64,000 nt of DNA from Paenibacillus zeirhizosphaerae (lineage in GTDB: Bacteria; Bacillota; Bacilli; Paenibacillales; Paenibacillaceae), in assembly GCF_030705605.1 (NCBI RefSeq), contig NZ_JAPCKK010000001.1, positions 186,001 to 250,000 on the forward strand, written 5' to 3'. Below the pieces are notes generated by a model. The model made no database searches and was not told the DNA's origin. It was given only the letters and a program-made list of their open reading frames with translations. A program made the translations under genes and the position numbers. Every line of letters begins with the position of its first letter. The stretch's first letter is position 1. Positions 16,216 through 27,619 of the stretch are shown here, piece after piece.

Positions 16216-17769
16216 TTATTTGTCCTTTCGCACTAACAATGCCACTGACTCCACATGACTGGTCTGCGGGAACATGTCGACAGGCTGAACCCACTCGATC
16301 GAATACCCACCATCCAGCAGCACCTTGCAATCCTTGGCCAAAGTAGAAGGGTTGCAGGATACATAGACGAAGCGCTTCGGCTTCGTACGCAGGATCGTGT
16401 CCAGAAACTTGCGGTCCAGGCCGGTACGCGGCGGGTCGGCAACGATGACGTCAGGGGAGAAGCCTGATTTCACCCAGCGTGGCAGCAGTTCCTCCGCTTC
16501 TCCAACATAGAAGGAGGCGTTGGTCCGGTTGTTGCGCTCCGCATTACGTTTGGCGTCCTCGACGGCTTCCGGAATGACCTCGATGCCCCTGACTTCCTTG
16601 GCGTAAGGGGCCAGCCACAAACCGATGGTGCCTGTCCCACAATAAGCATCCACAACGGTTTCACGCCCGGTCAGGCCAGCCGCAACTTTGACGCTCTCAT
16701 ACAGCTTGACCGTCTGCTGCGGATTGAGCTGGAAGAATGCGCGTGGAGACAGGGCGAACTCCAGGTCGCCGAGTGATTCCTGCATGGCTCCCGCTCCCCA
16801 GAGCGTAGTCGTTTTATCGCCAAAAATGAGCGATGTGCGCTTTGGATTCACGTTCATGGAGATGCCTGTCACTTCCGGCAGCGTGAGGCGCAGCAGGCGG
16901 ACAAGGTCATCCTTGCGCGGTAGCTGGTTGCTCGCAGTGATCAGTGTCACCTGCAGATGGCCGGATTGAAAGCCATGACGGATAACGATGGTGCGGACAC
17001 CGTCGCGGGAGCCGTTGTCTTTGTATAGCGGAATCCGTAATTCTTCCAGCACGGATTTGACTTTTTCCACGGCTTCATTGACCTGCGGATGCTGGATCGG
17101 ACAGCCGCTGATGTCCACGATATCATGGCTTTCCGCTTCATACAGCCCGGCAATGACCTCACCCTGGCGGCGGGTAAGCTGCAACTGTGCTTTGTTACGG
17201 TAATCCCACGGATGCTCCATACCCAGCACCGGCTTCATCCGTATATCCTCCAGCCCGGCATAACGCCTGAACGCTTCGCGTATGATATCCGCTTTAGCCT
17301 CCAACTGGCCTTCATAAGAAAGATGCTGGATCTGGCAGCCGCCACAGACGCCGAATACGGGGCAGGGGGGCTCAATGCGATGAGGGGACCTTTTCTCAAT
17401 ATCGGTCAATTCTGCTTTAATGAATTTAGGTTGAACATCAATCACTTTGGCTTTGACGACTTCCCCGCTAAGGGCCCCGTCAATAAAAACGGCCTTGCGG
17501 CGGTAATATCCGACACCTTCTCCGTTGATGCCGAGCCGTTTGATTGTGACGACGATACGGTCGTCCGAGCGCAGCTCCTCTGCATCAGCAGCACCTGCGG
17601 GTTTGCGGGAGAAGGGCTGTGTGTATGTCCCTTTTGGCTTGGGGCCGGAAGAGACCATCTTGGCACCCGTATTGGCATTGTTTTTGCCTGTATGTGTTTT
17701 TAGCTGAGATTGCTTTTTTGGTTGTGCATAGGTTTGGGCTCCCTTACGGGGGCGTTTTTGTTCACCCAT
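16216..17769 (-). CDS. rlmD: 23S rRNA (uracil-C5)-methyltransferase, RlmCD/RumA family
   Basis: A 517-residue enzyme that puts a methyl group on uracil C5 in 23S rRNA (U1939, and in some Firmicutes also U747). The N-terminal 60 residues are basic and low complexity. A TRAM RNA-binding domain follows (about 70-125). Iron-sulfur cysteines lie in CPVFGVCGGCQIQHL. The SAM-binding VVDAYCGTGTIGLWLAP, the DPPRTGLD motif and the catalytic cysteine in YVSCNPSTLAKD are all present. The family is certain; the exact uridine is not. Scraps resembling its last 14 codons recur at 12532 and 13538. Confidence 0.88.
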   Translation of the reverse strand: MGEQKRPRKGAQTYAQPKKQSQLKTHTGKNNANTGAKMVSSGPKPKGTYTQPFSRKPAGAADAEELRSDDRIVVTIKRLGINGEGVGYYRRKAVFIDGALSGEVVKAKVIDVQPKFIKAELTDIEKRSPHRIEPPCPVFGVCGGCQIQHLSYEGQLEAKADIIREAFRRYAGLEDIRMKPVLGMEHPWDYRNKAQLQLTRRQGEVIAGLYEAESHDIVDISGCPIQHPQVNEAVEKVKSVLEELRIPLYKDNGSRDGVRTIVIRHGFQSGHLQVTLITASNQLPRKDDLVRLLRLTLPEVTGISMNVNPKRTSLIFGDKTTTLWGAGAMQESLGDLEFALSPRAFFQLNPQQTVKLYESVKVAAGLTGRETVVDAYCGTGTIGLWLAPYAKEVRGIEVIPEAVEDAKRNAERNNRTNASFYVGEAEELLPRWVKSGFSPDVIVADPPRTGLDRKFLDTILRTKPKRFVYVSCNPSTLAKDCKVLLDGGYSIEWVQPVDMFPQTSHVESVALLVRKDK

Positions 17770-17888
17770 AACGGTAATATCTCCATCCTTTGTAGTATCG
17801 CGTCCACTATACCATGCGAGCAGGCGGAATGCTATGTACGACATTTAACGGAAGCTTGCGTTAGCGGTTGATGATCTACGTATAAATA

Positions 17889-17927
17889 GAAAGTACCGGC
17901 TATCTTAACAAGATAACCGGTACTTTC
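17889..17927 (-). terminator. Strong hairpin terminator of the DUF4183 gene
   Basis: GAAAGTACCGG(C)TATCTT pairs almost perfectly with AAGATA(A)CCGGTACTTTC around a four-base loop. On the minus strand it is followed by TATTTATA. It lies just past the stop of the 17940 gene. Confidence 0.75.
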
Positions 17928-17939
17928 TTACGCTAAACC

Positions 17940-18224
17940 TTAAGTGACGACAAATTCTACCAGCAGAGGTGTTGCTCCGTCAAGTGCATCACCGCCAGGT
18001 ATAGTGATCGTTGTCGTCGAGATCGTTGAAGTGTCGGCTAATTGAATAACACCGTTGATATAGAGAACGTAGTAAGCAAAAGAGGCTGGAAAAGCTGTTG
18101 CTGCCGCTCCGGCATCATTTGTAAAGGTGGTTGCGGCAACGGCGAACGTCGGACCTGTTCCGGTTCCGGCTCCAATTGTAGAAGCGAACTTTCTGGAGGC
18201 CTGGAAGGGAGGAGTTATTGGCAT
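17940..18224 (-). CDS. DUF4183 domain protein (spore-surface associated type)
   Basis: A 94-residue protein consisting almost only of a DUF4183 domain: FAYYVLYINGVIQLADT, then a TTTITIPGGDALDGATPLLVEFVV end. DUF4183 units commonly sit at the C-terminus of collagen-like exosporium or spore-surface proteins in Bacilli, and the larger neighbour upstream (18337) ends in the same domain. Ideal AAGGAGGTGAGTCACA precedes the ATG. It may be a partner or a cap subunit for the collagen-like protein; this is inference from domain sharing. Confidence 0.75.
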   Translation of the reverse strand: MPITPPFQASRKFASTIGAGTGTGPTFAVAATTFTNDAGAAATAFPASFAYYVLYINGVIQLADTSTISTTTITIPGGDALDGATPLLVEFVVT

Positions 18225-18336
18225 TGTGACTCACCTCCTTTCTCTATACCAAGATATGTTTGGCAAAGAGAGAAAGAGACGGCAAAAGAACGAGGTTAAA
18301 AGTGTGTTTTTATAGATTGCTAGATAACCGGACTTG

Positions 18337-21324
<2,988 letters not shown>

Positions 21325-21722
21325 TTGATAGCCTCCTTTTCATCATTGTATTTTCCTTTTTCTTCGGTGCTTTTATGGTTTTTTCTTCATAAACGCTAAC
21401 GCAATCTCCTTAGCAGTTAGCCGTTTAATTAAATAATGTATACTATGTCGTCTGAGCATCAGCGGCACCTAATAAGGGGTTGAAAAGAAACTCGTGTTTT
21501 GAAGAGACAGCGGTGCGGCATGGTTGCCCATTTTTTCGAAGCCCGCTAAACTAGAGATACATGCGGGCTGCGGCCGGTTGCCCAGTTCCGCTGCCTATTG
21601 AAATGATGTCGCATTGATGGGACAATAACTTGTACTGGCTGTTTAGGCTGCAAAAGCAGCTTAGCATGTGAACGAGAGGTTTATTGGCGTTATTCACGCT
21701 GGATTATAAGGGGTTATGAACT
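21325..21722. other. Intergenic region between divergent collagen-like and recQ genes
   Basis: About 400 bases without a gene. On the minus strand CATAGTATA (21440-21448) fits the CATANNNTA -10 used by mother-cell sporulation sigma factors; no matching -35 was found. On the plus side, GCTGCAAAAGCAGC around 21649-21662 is a short inverted repeat upstream of recQ. Nothing else was recognised. Confidence 0.3.
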
Positions 21723-23585
21723 ATGAACGTGCAAGCACCGGGTCTGGAACAGGCGCGCGAGCTTTTGATCAAGTTTTACGGATATCCCGATTTCCGGGAA
21801 GGACAGAAGAAAATTGTAGAGAGTTTGCTGCGGGGCAGCGATACGCTTGGGATCATGCCGACAGGTGGGGGGAAATCCATCTGCTACCAGATTCCGGCGC
21901 TGCTGCATGACGGACTCACGCTTGTTGTATCCCCGCTGATTTCGTTGATGAAGGACCAGGTGGATGCACTGACTGCCATGGGCATTCAGGCTGCTTTCAT
22001 TAATAGTACCTTGAGCGGCCGGGAAGTGAATGACCGCATCCGGCGAGCGCAGCGCGGAGACCTGAAGCTGCTGTATGTGGCGCCGGAACGTCTGGAGCTG
22101 GACTGGTTCCGCGAGGAGATGTCCCAGTTACCGATCTCCTGCGTTGCTGTGGATGAAGCGCACTGTGTGTCGCAGTGGGGACATGATTTCCGGACAAGCT
22201 ACCTGGCTGTGGCCCCGTTTGTGGACAGTCTGCCGCAGCGTCCGATCCTGGCTGCCTTCACGGCAACGGCGACACCGCAGGTTATGGATGATATTGTACG
22301 CTTGCTGCGGCTGCGTGAGCCCGGGACGTTTGTCACTGGTCTTGGTCGTGATAACCTGGCGTTTCATGTGCTCCGGGGTGAGGACAAGAAGGCTTATATC
22401 ATGAACTATGTGCGTGAGCGTGCCGGAGAGGCCGGCATTATCTATGCGGCGACACGGAAAGATGTCGATGATTTGTACCAGCGCTTGCGTGATGCCGGTC
22501 TTGCGGCTGGGCGTTATCATGCCGGAATGAGCGATGATGAGCGCGCAGAAAGTCAGGAGGCTTTTCTGTATGACGATATTCAGGTCGTGGTAGCGACGAA
22601 TGCCTTCGGTATGGGCATCGATAAATCGAACGTGCGGTATGTGCTGCATTATAATATGCCGAAAAACATGGAAGCCTACGTTCAGGAAGCCGGGCGGGCC
22701 GGACGTGACGGCGATCCGAGCCAGTGCATTCTGCTGTTCGGGCCGCAGGATATTGTGACTCAGAAATTCCTGATTGAGCAGAACCCGCAGGATGAGGAAC
22801 GCAAGCGTAACGACTACCGGAAGCTGCAGCAGATGGTCGACTATTGTTATACGACCCGCTGTCTGCGCAGTGCGCAGTTGGATTATTTCGGCGAAGCGCA
22901 TGATGACACGCCGTGCGGGAATTGCAGTTCCTGCACTGATGAGCGCGAGCTCGTGGACATGACGGTGGATGCGCAGAAAATCTTTTCCTGCATTCACCGC
23001 ATGCGGGAACGGTTTGGTGCGACGATGGTTGCGGCTGTGCTGAAGGGCTCCCGTAACAAAAAGGTGCTGCAGTACGGCTTTGACAGCCTGCCGACCTACG
23101 GTGTTATGGGCAACCGCACCGAGAAGGAGATAGTAGAGATTATCAACGTGCTGATCTCGGAGGGATATCTGTCCCTCAGTGAAGGACAATATCCGGTTGT
23201 TCGGCTGCAGCAGCTTGCTGCGGAGGTGCTGAAGGGACAGCGGCAGGTCATGCAGCGTATCGTGCGGCATGCGACCGCCGTTTCTGGCGGTGCGGGCGGC
23301 CGGCGCAGCCGGGATGCTTATCCGTCGGCAGTCAATGAGACGGTATTTGAGCAGCTTCGTTTGATCCGCCGTGACTTGGCAGCGAAGGAGCATGTGCCTT
23401 CCTATATTATTTTCAACGATGCCACCCTGAGGGAAATGAGTGTGGCCAATCCGCAGAGCGAAGCGGATATGCTGCGTATCAAAGGGGTCGGCGAGGTGAA
23501 ATTCCGGAAGTACGGGAAACCGTTCCTGGATTTCTTCCTGAACCAGACGGGCGATCCCGTGCCGGTATATGACGACGATTTTTAA
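21723..23585 (+). CDS. recQ: ATP-dependent DNA helicase RecQ
   Basis: A 620-residue superfamily 2 helicase that unwinds DNA 3' to 5' in recombination repair. The Walker A motif is IMPTGGGKSICYQ, with the lysine at residue 51; the DEAH box is AVDEAHCVSQWGHDFR. The helicase C domain has FGMGIDKSNVRYV and EAGRAGRDG. The RQC zinc-binding site uses CLRSAQ and CGNCSSC. A winged helix and an HRDC domain (about 540-605, ending KGVGEVKFRKYG) complete the usual RecQ plan. AAGGGG precedes the ATG. The radical SAM gene follows after 25 bases, probably in the same transcript. Confidence 0.95.
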   Translation: MNVQAPGLEQARELLIKFYGYPDFREGQKKIVESLLRGSDTLGIMPTGGGKSICYQIPALLHDGLTLVVSPLISLMKDQVDALTAMGIQAAFINSTLSGREVNDRIRRAQRGDLKLLYVAPERLELDWFREEMSQLPISCVAVDEAHCVSQWGHDFRTSYLAVAPFVDSLPQRPILAAFTATATPQVMDDIVRLLRLREPGTFVTGLGRDNLAFHVLRGEDKKAYIMNYVRERAGEAGIIYAATRKDVDDLYQRLRDAGLAAGRYHAGMSDDERAESQEAFLYDDIQVVVATNAFGMGIDKSNVRYVLHYNMPKNMEAYVQEAGRAGRDGDPSQCILLFGPQDIVTQKFLIEQNPQDEERKRNDYRKLQQMVDYCYTTRCLRSAQLDYFGEAHDDTPCGNCSSCTDERELVDMTVDAQKIFSCIHRMRERFGATMVAAVLKGSRNKKVLQYGFDSLPTYGVMGNRTEKEIVEIINVLISEGYLSLSEGQYPVVRLQQLAAEVLKGQRQVMQRIVRHATAVSGGAGGRRSRDAYPSAVNETVFEQLRLIRRDLAAKEHVPSYIIFNDATLREMSVANPQSEADMLRIKGVGEVKFRKYGKPFLDFFLNQTGDPVPVYDDDF

Positions 23586-23610
23586 ACAATCCACGCAAAG
23601 GTCGTGACCC

Positions 23611-25407
23611 ATGAAAGTCATTCTGTCTACTTTAAATGCGAAGTATATTCATACCTCGCTCGCCATCCGCTGTCTGAAGGCATATAGCGAACGTGATTTT
23701 GACATTGAGCTGGCGGAGTATACAATCAAGGACCCGGTGATGAACATCATCTCGGACCTGTACCGGCGCGGAGCGGACGTGATTGGCTTCTCCTGCTACA
23801 TCTGGAACATCGAAGAGACGATCAAGGTCGTTGATATATTGAAAAAGGTCATGCCTGACGTGAAGATCGTGCTCGGAGGGCCGGAGGTCTCCTATGATAC
23901 GGAATACTGGATGAATCGGCTGCAGAATGTTGACTTCATCGTCATGGGTGAAGGGGAGGAGTCGTTTCATCAGCTTCTGCAGGAGATTGAGGGGGCGGGC
24001 AAGTATCATTTTGTGTACGGCCTTGCTTACCGCAAGGGTGAAGAGGTCATCCTCATGCCGGGCCGGCCGAAGGCCAATCTAAACGAGCTGCCGAGTCCGC
24101 ATCGGTTCCCGGAGGATATTCCGGAGCTGGGAAAAAGGGTTGTCTACTTCGAAACCAGCCGCGGCTGCCCGTTCAGTTGTCAGTTCTGCCTATCCAGTAT
24201 TGAGGTCGGCGTGCGTTATTTTGATATCGAGCGGACCAAATCCGATCTGCTGTACCTGATCGATAACGGAGCCAAGCTGATTAAATTTGTCGACCGCACA
24301 TTTAACATCAAACGGGATTACGCCCTTGAGATGTTCAAATTCCTGATCGAAAATCACCGCGGCTGCGTATTCCAGTTTGAGATTACGGCGGACATTATGC
24401 GGCCGGAGGTGCTGGATTATCTGGCAGAGCACGCGCCGCCGGACATCTTCCGGTTCGAGATTGGTGTGCAGTCAACCAATGACCCGACGAACGAGCTGGT
24501 GAAGCGGCGGCAGAACTTTGCCAAGCTGACCCGCACGGTCACGAAGGTCAAGGAGAGCGGCAAAATCGACCAGCATCTGGATCTGATCGCAGGTCTGCCG
24601 CTGGAGGATTATAATACGTTCCGTAAAACCTTTAACGATGTGTTCGCACTTGGTCCCGAGGAGCTGCAGCTCGGATTTCTCAAAATGCTGCGCGGCACCG
24701 GGCTGCGTCTGGACGCCGAGAAGTATAACTACACTTATATGGATGTCGCGCCGTATGAAATGCTGAGCAACGATGTGCTGTCTTTTGCCGATATTGTCCG
24801 CTTGAAACGCCTGGAGGATGTGCTGGAGAAATACTGGAACGCCCATCGGATGGATCATACGCTTCATTATCTGATCGAGCGGGAATTCGCTTCAGCGTTC
24901 GACTTCTTTCAGGAGTTCGGAGACTACTGGGAGGAGCGAGGCTGGCAGAAGATCGGGCATCAGCTTGAGGATCTGTTCACCCGGCTCTATGCATTTCTGG
25001 GGCAGCGTGAGACGAAAAGAATGGATGTTATTCTCGGCCTGATGAAGCTGGACTACTTCCTGAACCATAAATATAAGCCGCGTAAAATCTGGTGGGAAGC
25101 TTCGATCGATAAGGGTGACCGCAGCGAGTATGTTAAGCTGGCGGCGCAGCAGCCGGATGCGGTGCGGGCAGTCGAAGGAGAACGATTCGCACCCCCGGCA
25201 TTTACCGAGCTGGGCATGGGGGAGAAGGAGCTGCAGAAATTCGCGGTGGTCGATATGCTGCCGTTCCGGCTTGAGCATGTTCTTGGTGGCGGCAGCGCTC
25301 TGACGGCCGAAGGGCGTACGCTCCTGATCGTGGTATACCAACAGAATGAAGACCAAAAGCCGTGGTATTACACGATGGCGCTAGGTAAAGAGGCTGCGGT
25401 CATCTGA
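23611..25407 (+). CDS. B12-binding-type radical SAM protein with DUF4080
   Basis: A 598-residue protein. Residues 1-135 form a cobalamin-binding-like Rossmann domain (IGFSCYIWNIEETIKV, KIVLGGPEVSYD). The radical SAM core follows, with the CxxxCxxC cluster motif in SRGCPFSCQFC (cysteines 186, 190 and 193). A C-terminal DUF4080 region lies at about 400-590. The B12 ligand motif DxHxxG is not seen, so B12 binding is doubtful. No reaction is established for this subfamily. It is likely co-transcribed with recQ, but a functional link is not proven. Confidence 0.85.
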   Translation: MKVILSTLNAKYIHTSLAIRCLKAYSERDFDIELAEYTIKDPVMNIISDLYRRGADVIGFSCYIWNIEETIKVVDILKKVMPDVKIVLGGPEVSYDTEYWMNRLQNVDFIVMGEGEESFHQLLQEIEGAGKYHFVYGLAYRKGEEVILMPGRPKANLNELPSPHRFPEDIPELGKRVVYFETSRGCPFSCQFCLSSIEVGVRYFDIERTKSDLLYLIDNGAKLIKFVDRTFNIKRDYALEMFKFLIENHRGCVFQFEITADIMRPEVLDYLAEHAPPDIFRFEIGVQSTNDPTNELVKRRQNFAKLTRTVTKVKESGKIDQHLDLIAGLPLEDYNTFRKTFNDVFALGPEELQLGFLKMLRGTGLRLDAEKYNYTYMDVAPYEMLSNDVLSFADIVRLKRLEDVLEKYWNAHRMDHTLHYLIEREFASAFDFFQEFGDYWEERGWQKIGHQLEDLFTRLYAFLGQRETKRMDVILGLMKLDYFLNHKYKPRKIWWEASIDKGDRSEYVKLAAQQPDAVRAVEGERFAPPAFTELGMGEKELQKFAVVDMLPFRLEHVLGGGSALTAEGRTLLIVVYQQNEDQKPWYYTMALGKEAAVI

Positions 25408-25432
25408 ATGTTATAGTGTTCGATGAATCATG

Positions 25433-25505
25433 ATCCCTTCTGGTGGCTAACAGATAAGGTCATTTGACCCTATGATTGTTTGTTACAGCCGGAAGGGATT
25501 TTTTT
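25433..25505 (+). terminator. Terminator after the recQ-radical SAM unit
   Basis: ATCCCTTCTGG and CCGGAAGGGAT pair closely across a 45-base loop with further structure, followed by TTTTTT. Confidence 0.8.
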
Positions 25506-25506
25506 G

Positions 25507-25542
25507 TTGACATTACTATATAAAAGTAATACTATTACTTCA
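25507..25542 (+). promoter_or_regulatory. Sigma-A promoter with overlapping palindromic operator for the MhqNO-like pair
   Basis: TTGACA (25507-25512), a 17-base spacer and TACTAT (25530-25535) make a near-consensus promoter. The spacer itself is TTACT-N7-AGTAA, and AGTAATACTATTACT covers the -10, so two overlapping inverted repeats blanket the promoter. This arrangement fits a repressor of the YodB/CatR (HxlR) or MhqR type that senses quinones; the regulator is not in the window. Confidence 0.65.
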
Positions 25543-25625
25543 TGATAAATATTCTTTAATTTAAGATAAAAAACAGGCATCTAATCAAAATAACATGAAA
25601 GCTAACCGAGATGGAGGAGAAAGAA

Positions 25626-26246
25626 ATGGCTGATTTTATACAAGTGGCGAAGGAAAGACGCTCTGCGAGCAATTTTCTGCCGGATCATCCGATCACGAAA
25701 GAAGAATTGAATGAGATTTTTGAGGTGGTGAAGCTGGGCCCATCGGCATTTAACCTGCAGCATACCCATTACATAACTATCACTGATCCTGCTTATAAGG
25801 AAAGACTTAAAAAAGCAGCATACGGCCAATATAAAGTGGAAAGCTCTTCTGCTGTTATTGTGGTCCTGGGTGATAAAAAGGCCTATCTGCAAGCATCTGA
25901 AATTTATGAAGGCCTTAAGCACCTAGGGGTGGTCAATAAGCAGGAGTACGATCAGATGGTCAACGACACCGTTTCGACCTATGAATCAAGAGGAGAAGAA
26001 TTTCAAAGAGATGAGGCGATCCGAAATGCGTCGCTGTCAGCCATGCTGTTCATGATGGCGGCCAAGGATAAAGGCTGGGACACATGCCCAATGATCGGCT
26101 TCGATCCGAAAGCAGTCAAAGAAATTCTGAATATTGGCGACCAGCAGGAGATCGTATTGATGATTACCATCGGAAAAGAGAAAGTGGAGAGCCGCAGACC
26201 ACGCGGATACCGGAAGCCGGTTAATGAATTTGTAACTCATATGTAA
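25626..26246 (+). CDS. Nitroreductase family protein, MhqN-like
   Basis: A 206-residue FMN-dependent oxidoreductase. It opens with ADFIQVAKERRSASNF, the FMN-binding arginine/serine signature. It then has LGPSAFNLQHTHYI and a DTCPMIGFDPKAVKEIL region, and ends GYRKPVNEFVTHM. Such enzymes reduce quinones or nitro-compounds with NAD(P)H. The dioxygenase gene follows by 14 bases; in Bacillus subtilis the mhqN-mhqO pair is induced by quinones and aromatic stress, which fits the operator-like promoter upstream. ATG 25626 is preferred over 25611 because GGAGG lies nine bases before it. Confidence 0.83.
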   Translation: MADFIQVAKERRSASNFLPDHPITKEELNEIFEVVKLGPSAFNLQHTHYITITDPAYKERLKKAAYGQYKVESSSAVIVVLGDKKAYLQASEIYEGLKHLGVVNKQEYDQMVNDTVSTYESRGEEFQRDEAIRNASLSAMLFMMAAKDKGWDTCPMIGFDPKAVKEILNIGDQQEIVLMITIGKEKVESRRPRGYRKPVNEFVTHM

Positions 26247-26260
26247 TAGGGGTGAATGTG

Positions 26261-27202
26261 ATGAGTAAAAAAACGATGGGTATCCATCATATTACTGCAA
26301 TCGTCGGGCATCCGCAGGAGAATGTAGATTTTTATGCAGGAGTGCTGGGACTGCGGCTTGTAAAACAAACCGTTAACTTTGACGATCCGGGAACGTATCA
26401 TCTTTATTTTGGCAATGAAGGCGGAAAACCTGGAACAATCATCACCTTTTTTCCGTGGCCTAATGCTCACCAAGGGACCATTGGTGATGGCCAGGTTGGG
26501 GTTACTTCTTATGCTGTGCCCGAAGGAGCCATGAGCTTTTGGGAACAACGGCTTGAACATTTCAAGGTTCCTTTTATCAAAATGGAACGCTTCGGAGAGC
26601 AGTACTTGGAGTTCGATGATCCGCATGGACTCCATCTGGAGATTGTTGAGCGGGAAGAAGGGGAGCCCAATTCGTGGGATTTTGGGGGCATTGACTCTAA
26701 TGTAGCGATTAAAGGCTTTGGCGGAGCAACCCTGCTGTCGGCTCGTCCCGATCAAACGGCTGAACTATTAGAGAAGGTCATGGGGCTTGAATTTGTCGGC
26801 AAAGAAGGTGATATCGCTCGCTACCGTTCTGTGGGGGATCTCGGGAATTGGATTGATCTTAAGCTTACATCCACAGGACATGGACAGATGGGTGTCGGTA
26901 CCGTTCACCACATTGCTTGGAGGGCGAAAGACGATCAGGATCAGCTAGACTGGAAGAAATACGTCGAGGACAATGGTTATAGAGTCACACCGGTGCAGGA
27001 TCGAAATTATTTTAATGCGATCTATTTTAGAGAGCATGGAGAAATTTTGTTTGAAATCGCTACAGACCCTCCGGGCTTCGCTCATGACGAATCACAGGAA
27101 ACGATGGGACAACACCTGATGCTCCCTTCACAATATGAACCTCATAGAAGCGAAATTGAGGAGGTTCTGCTTCCTTTTGAAGTAAGAGAGCTGGATCAAT
27201 AA
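26261..27202 (+). CDS. Ring-cleaving dioxygenase of the VOC superfamily, MhqO-like
   Basis: A 313-residue protein with two VOC modules, about residues 4-140 and 150-300. The N-terminus GIHHITAIVGHPQENVDFYAG is typical of the MhqA/MhqO family. Probable metal ligands are the histidine in HHITAIVG, the histidine in TVHHIAWRAKD and the glutamate in EILFEIATDPPGF. Relatives protect against quinones and hydroquinones by ring cleavage or thiol-linked detoxification. ATG 26261 follows AGGGGTGA by five bases; GTG 26252 is an alternative. Confidence 0.82.
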   Translation: MSKKTMGIHHITAIVGHPQENVDFYAGVLGLRLVKQTVNFDDPGTYHLYFGNEGGKPGTIITFFPWPNAHQGTIGDGQVGVTSYAVPEGAMSFWEQRLEHFKVPFIKMERFGEQYLEFDDPHGLHLEIVEREEGEPNSWDFGGIDSNVAIKGFGGATLLSARPDQTAELLEKVMGLEFVGKEGDIARYRSVGDLGNWIDLKLTSTGHGQMGVGTVHHIAWRAKDDQDQLDWKKYVEDNGYRVTPVQDRNYFNAIYFREHGEILFEIATDPPGFAHDESQETMGQHLMLPSQYEPHRSEIEEVLLPFEVRELDQ

Positions 27203-27225
27203 GGACATCTGATCATGAAGAGGAC

Positions 27226-27272
27226 AAGCCCAAGAACCCTGCGCTTTGATCAGCGCCAGGGTTTTTGGGCTT
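27226..27272 (+). terminator. Terminator of the nitroreductase-dioxygenase unit
   Basis: A long stem pairs AAGCCCAAGAACCCTGCGCT with AGCGC(C)AGGGTTTTTGGGCTT around TTGATC. The inner stem is followed by TTTTT. Confidence 0.75.
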
Positions 27273-27293
27273 GGGATTGACAATCCAAAGACA

Positions 27294-27380
27294 TTAAGGC
27301 TGTTCGCCCTCTGTAAAGACGTGAAACGTTACCCCGAATTTGTCGGTTATCGTACCGTAAGCAGGGAGGTCAAAGGCTCG
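27294..27380 (-). pseudogene. C-terminal scrap of a VOC/PhnB-like gene
   Basis: The minus strand reads AFDLPAYGTITDKFGVTFHV then FTEGEQP and stop, the usual tail of PhnB-type VOC proteins. No start, ribosome site or upstream half remains. The 27275-27600 stretch appears to hold eroded genes only. Confidence 0.45.
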
Positions 27381-27518
27381 TCCCGGTGAGCAACTGAATA
27401 AGTGCTTTCAGCAGCTTGCCAGCATTGAACGCGGGACTGAAAAGGCGGATAATGGGTGGTGACATAAAAAATATACGCTTGATGACCACTTTCCAATGTG
27501 TATAGGAGGAGAAATTGA

Positions 27519-27566
27519 ATGTCTGACATCTACGCTTTTCAGTTAATGGAACGTACCCGTTTGTAA
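27519..27566 (+). pseudogene. Short frame with strong ribosome site; possible gene start left after deletion
   Basis: AGGAGGAGAAATTGA precedes an ATG that encodes only MSDIYAFQLMERTRL. MSDIYAFQ resembles the start of some glutathione peroxidases, but 15 residues cannot prove it. It could also be a leader peptide for the gene at 27620. Confidence 0.25.
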
Positions 27567-27619
27567 CATTTCCCTGTTCAAGGTGTTCTATGATACGGCT
27601 CAGAGGAGGATGTTTATCA

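Noticed and set aside
22128..23621. 497-codon open frame antisense to recQ
   Set aside because: No ribosome site or recognisable domain; recQ on the other strand has all helicase motifs.
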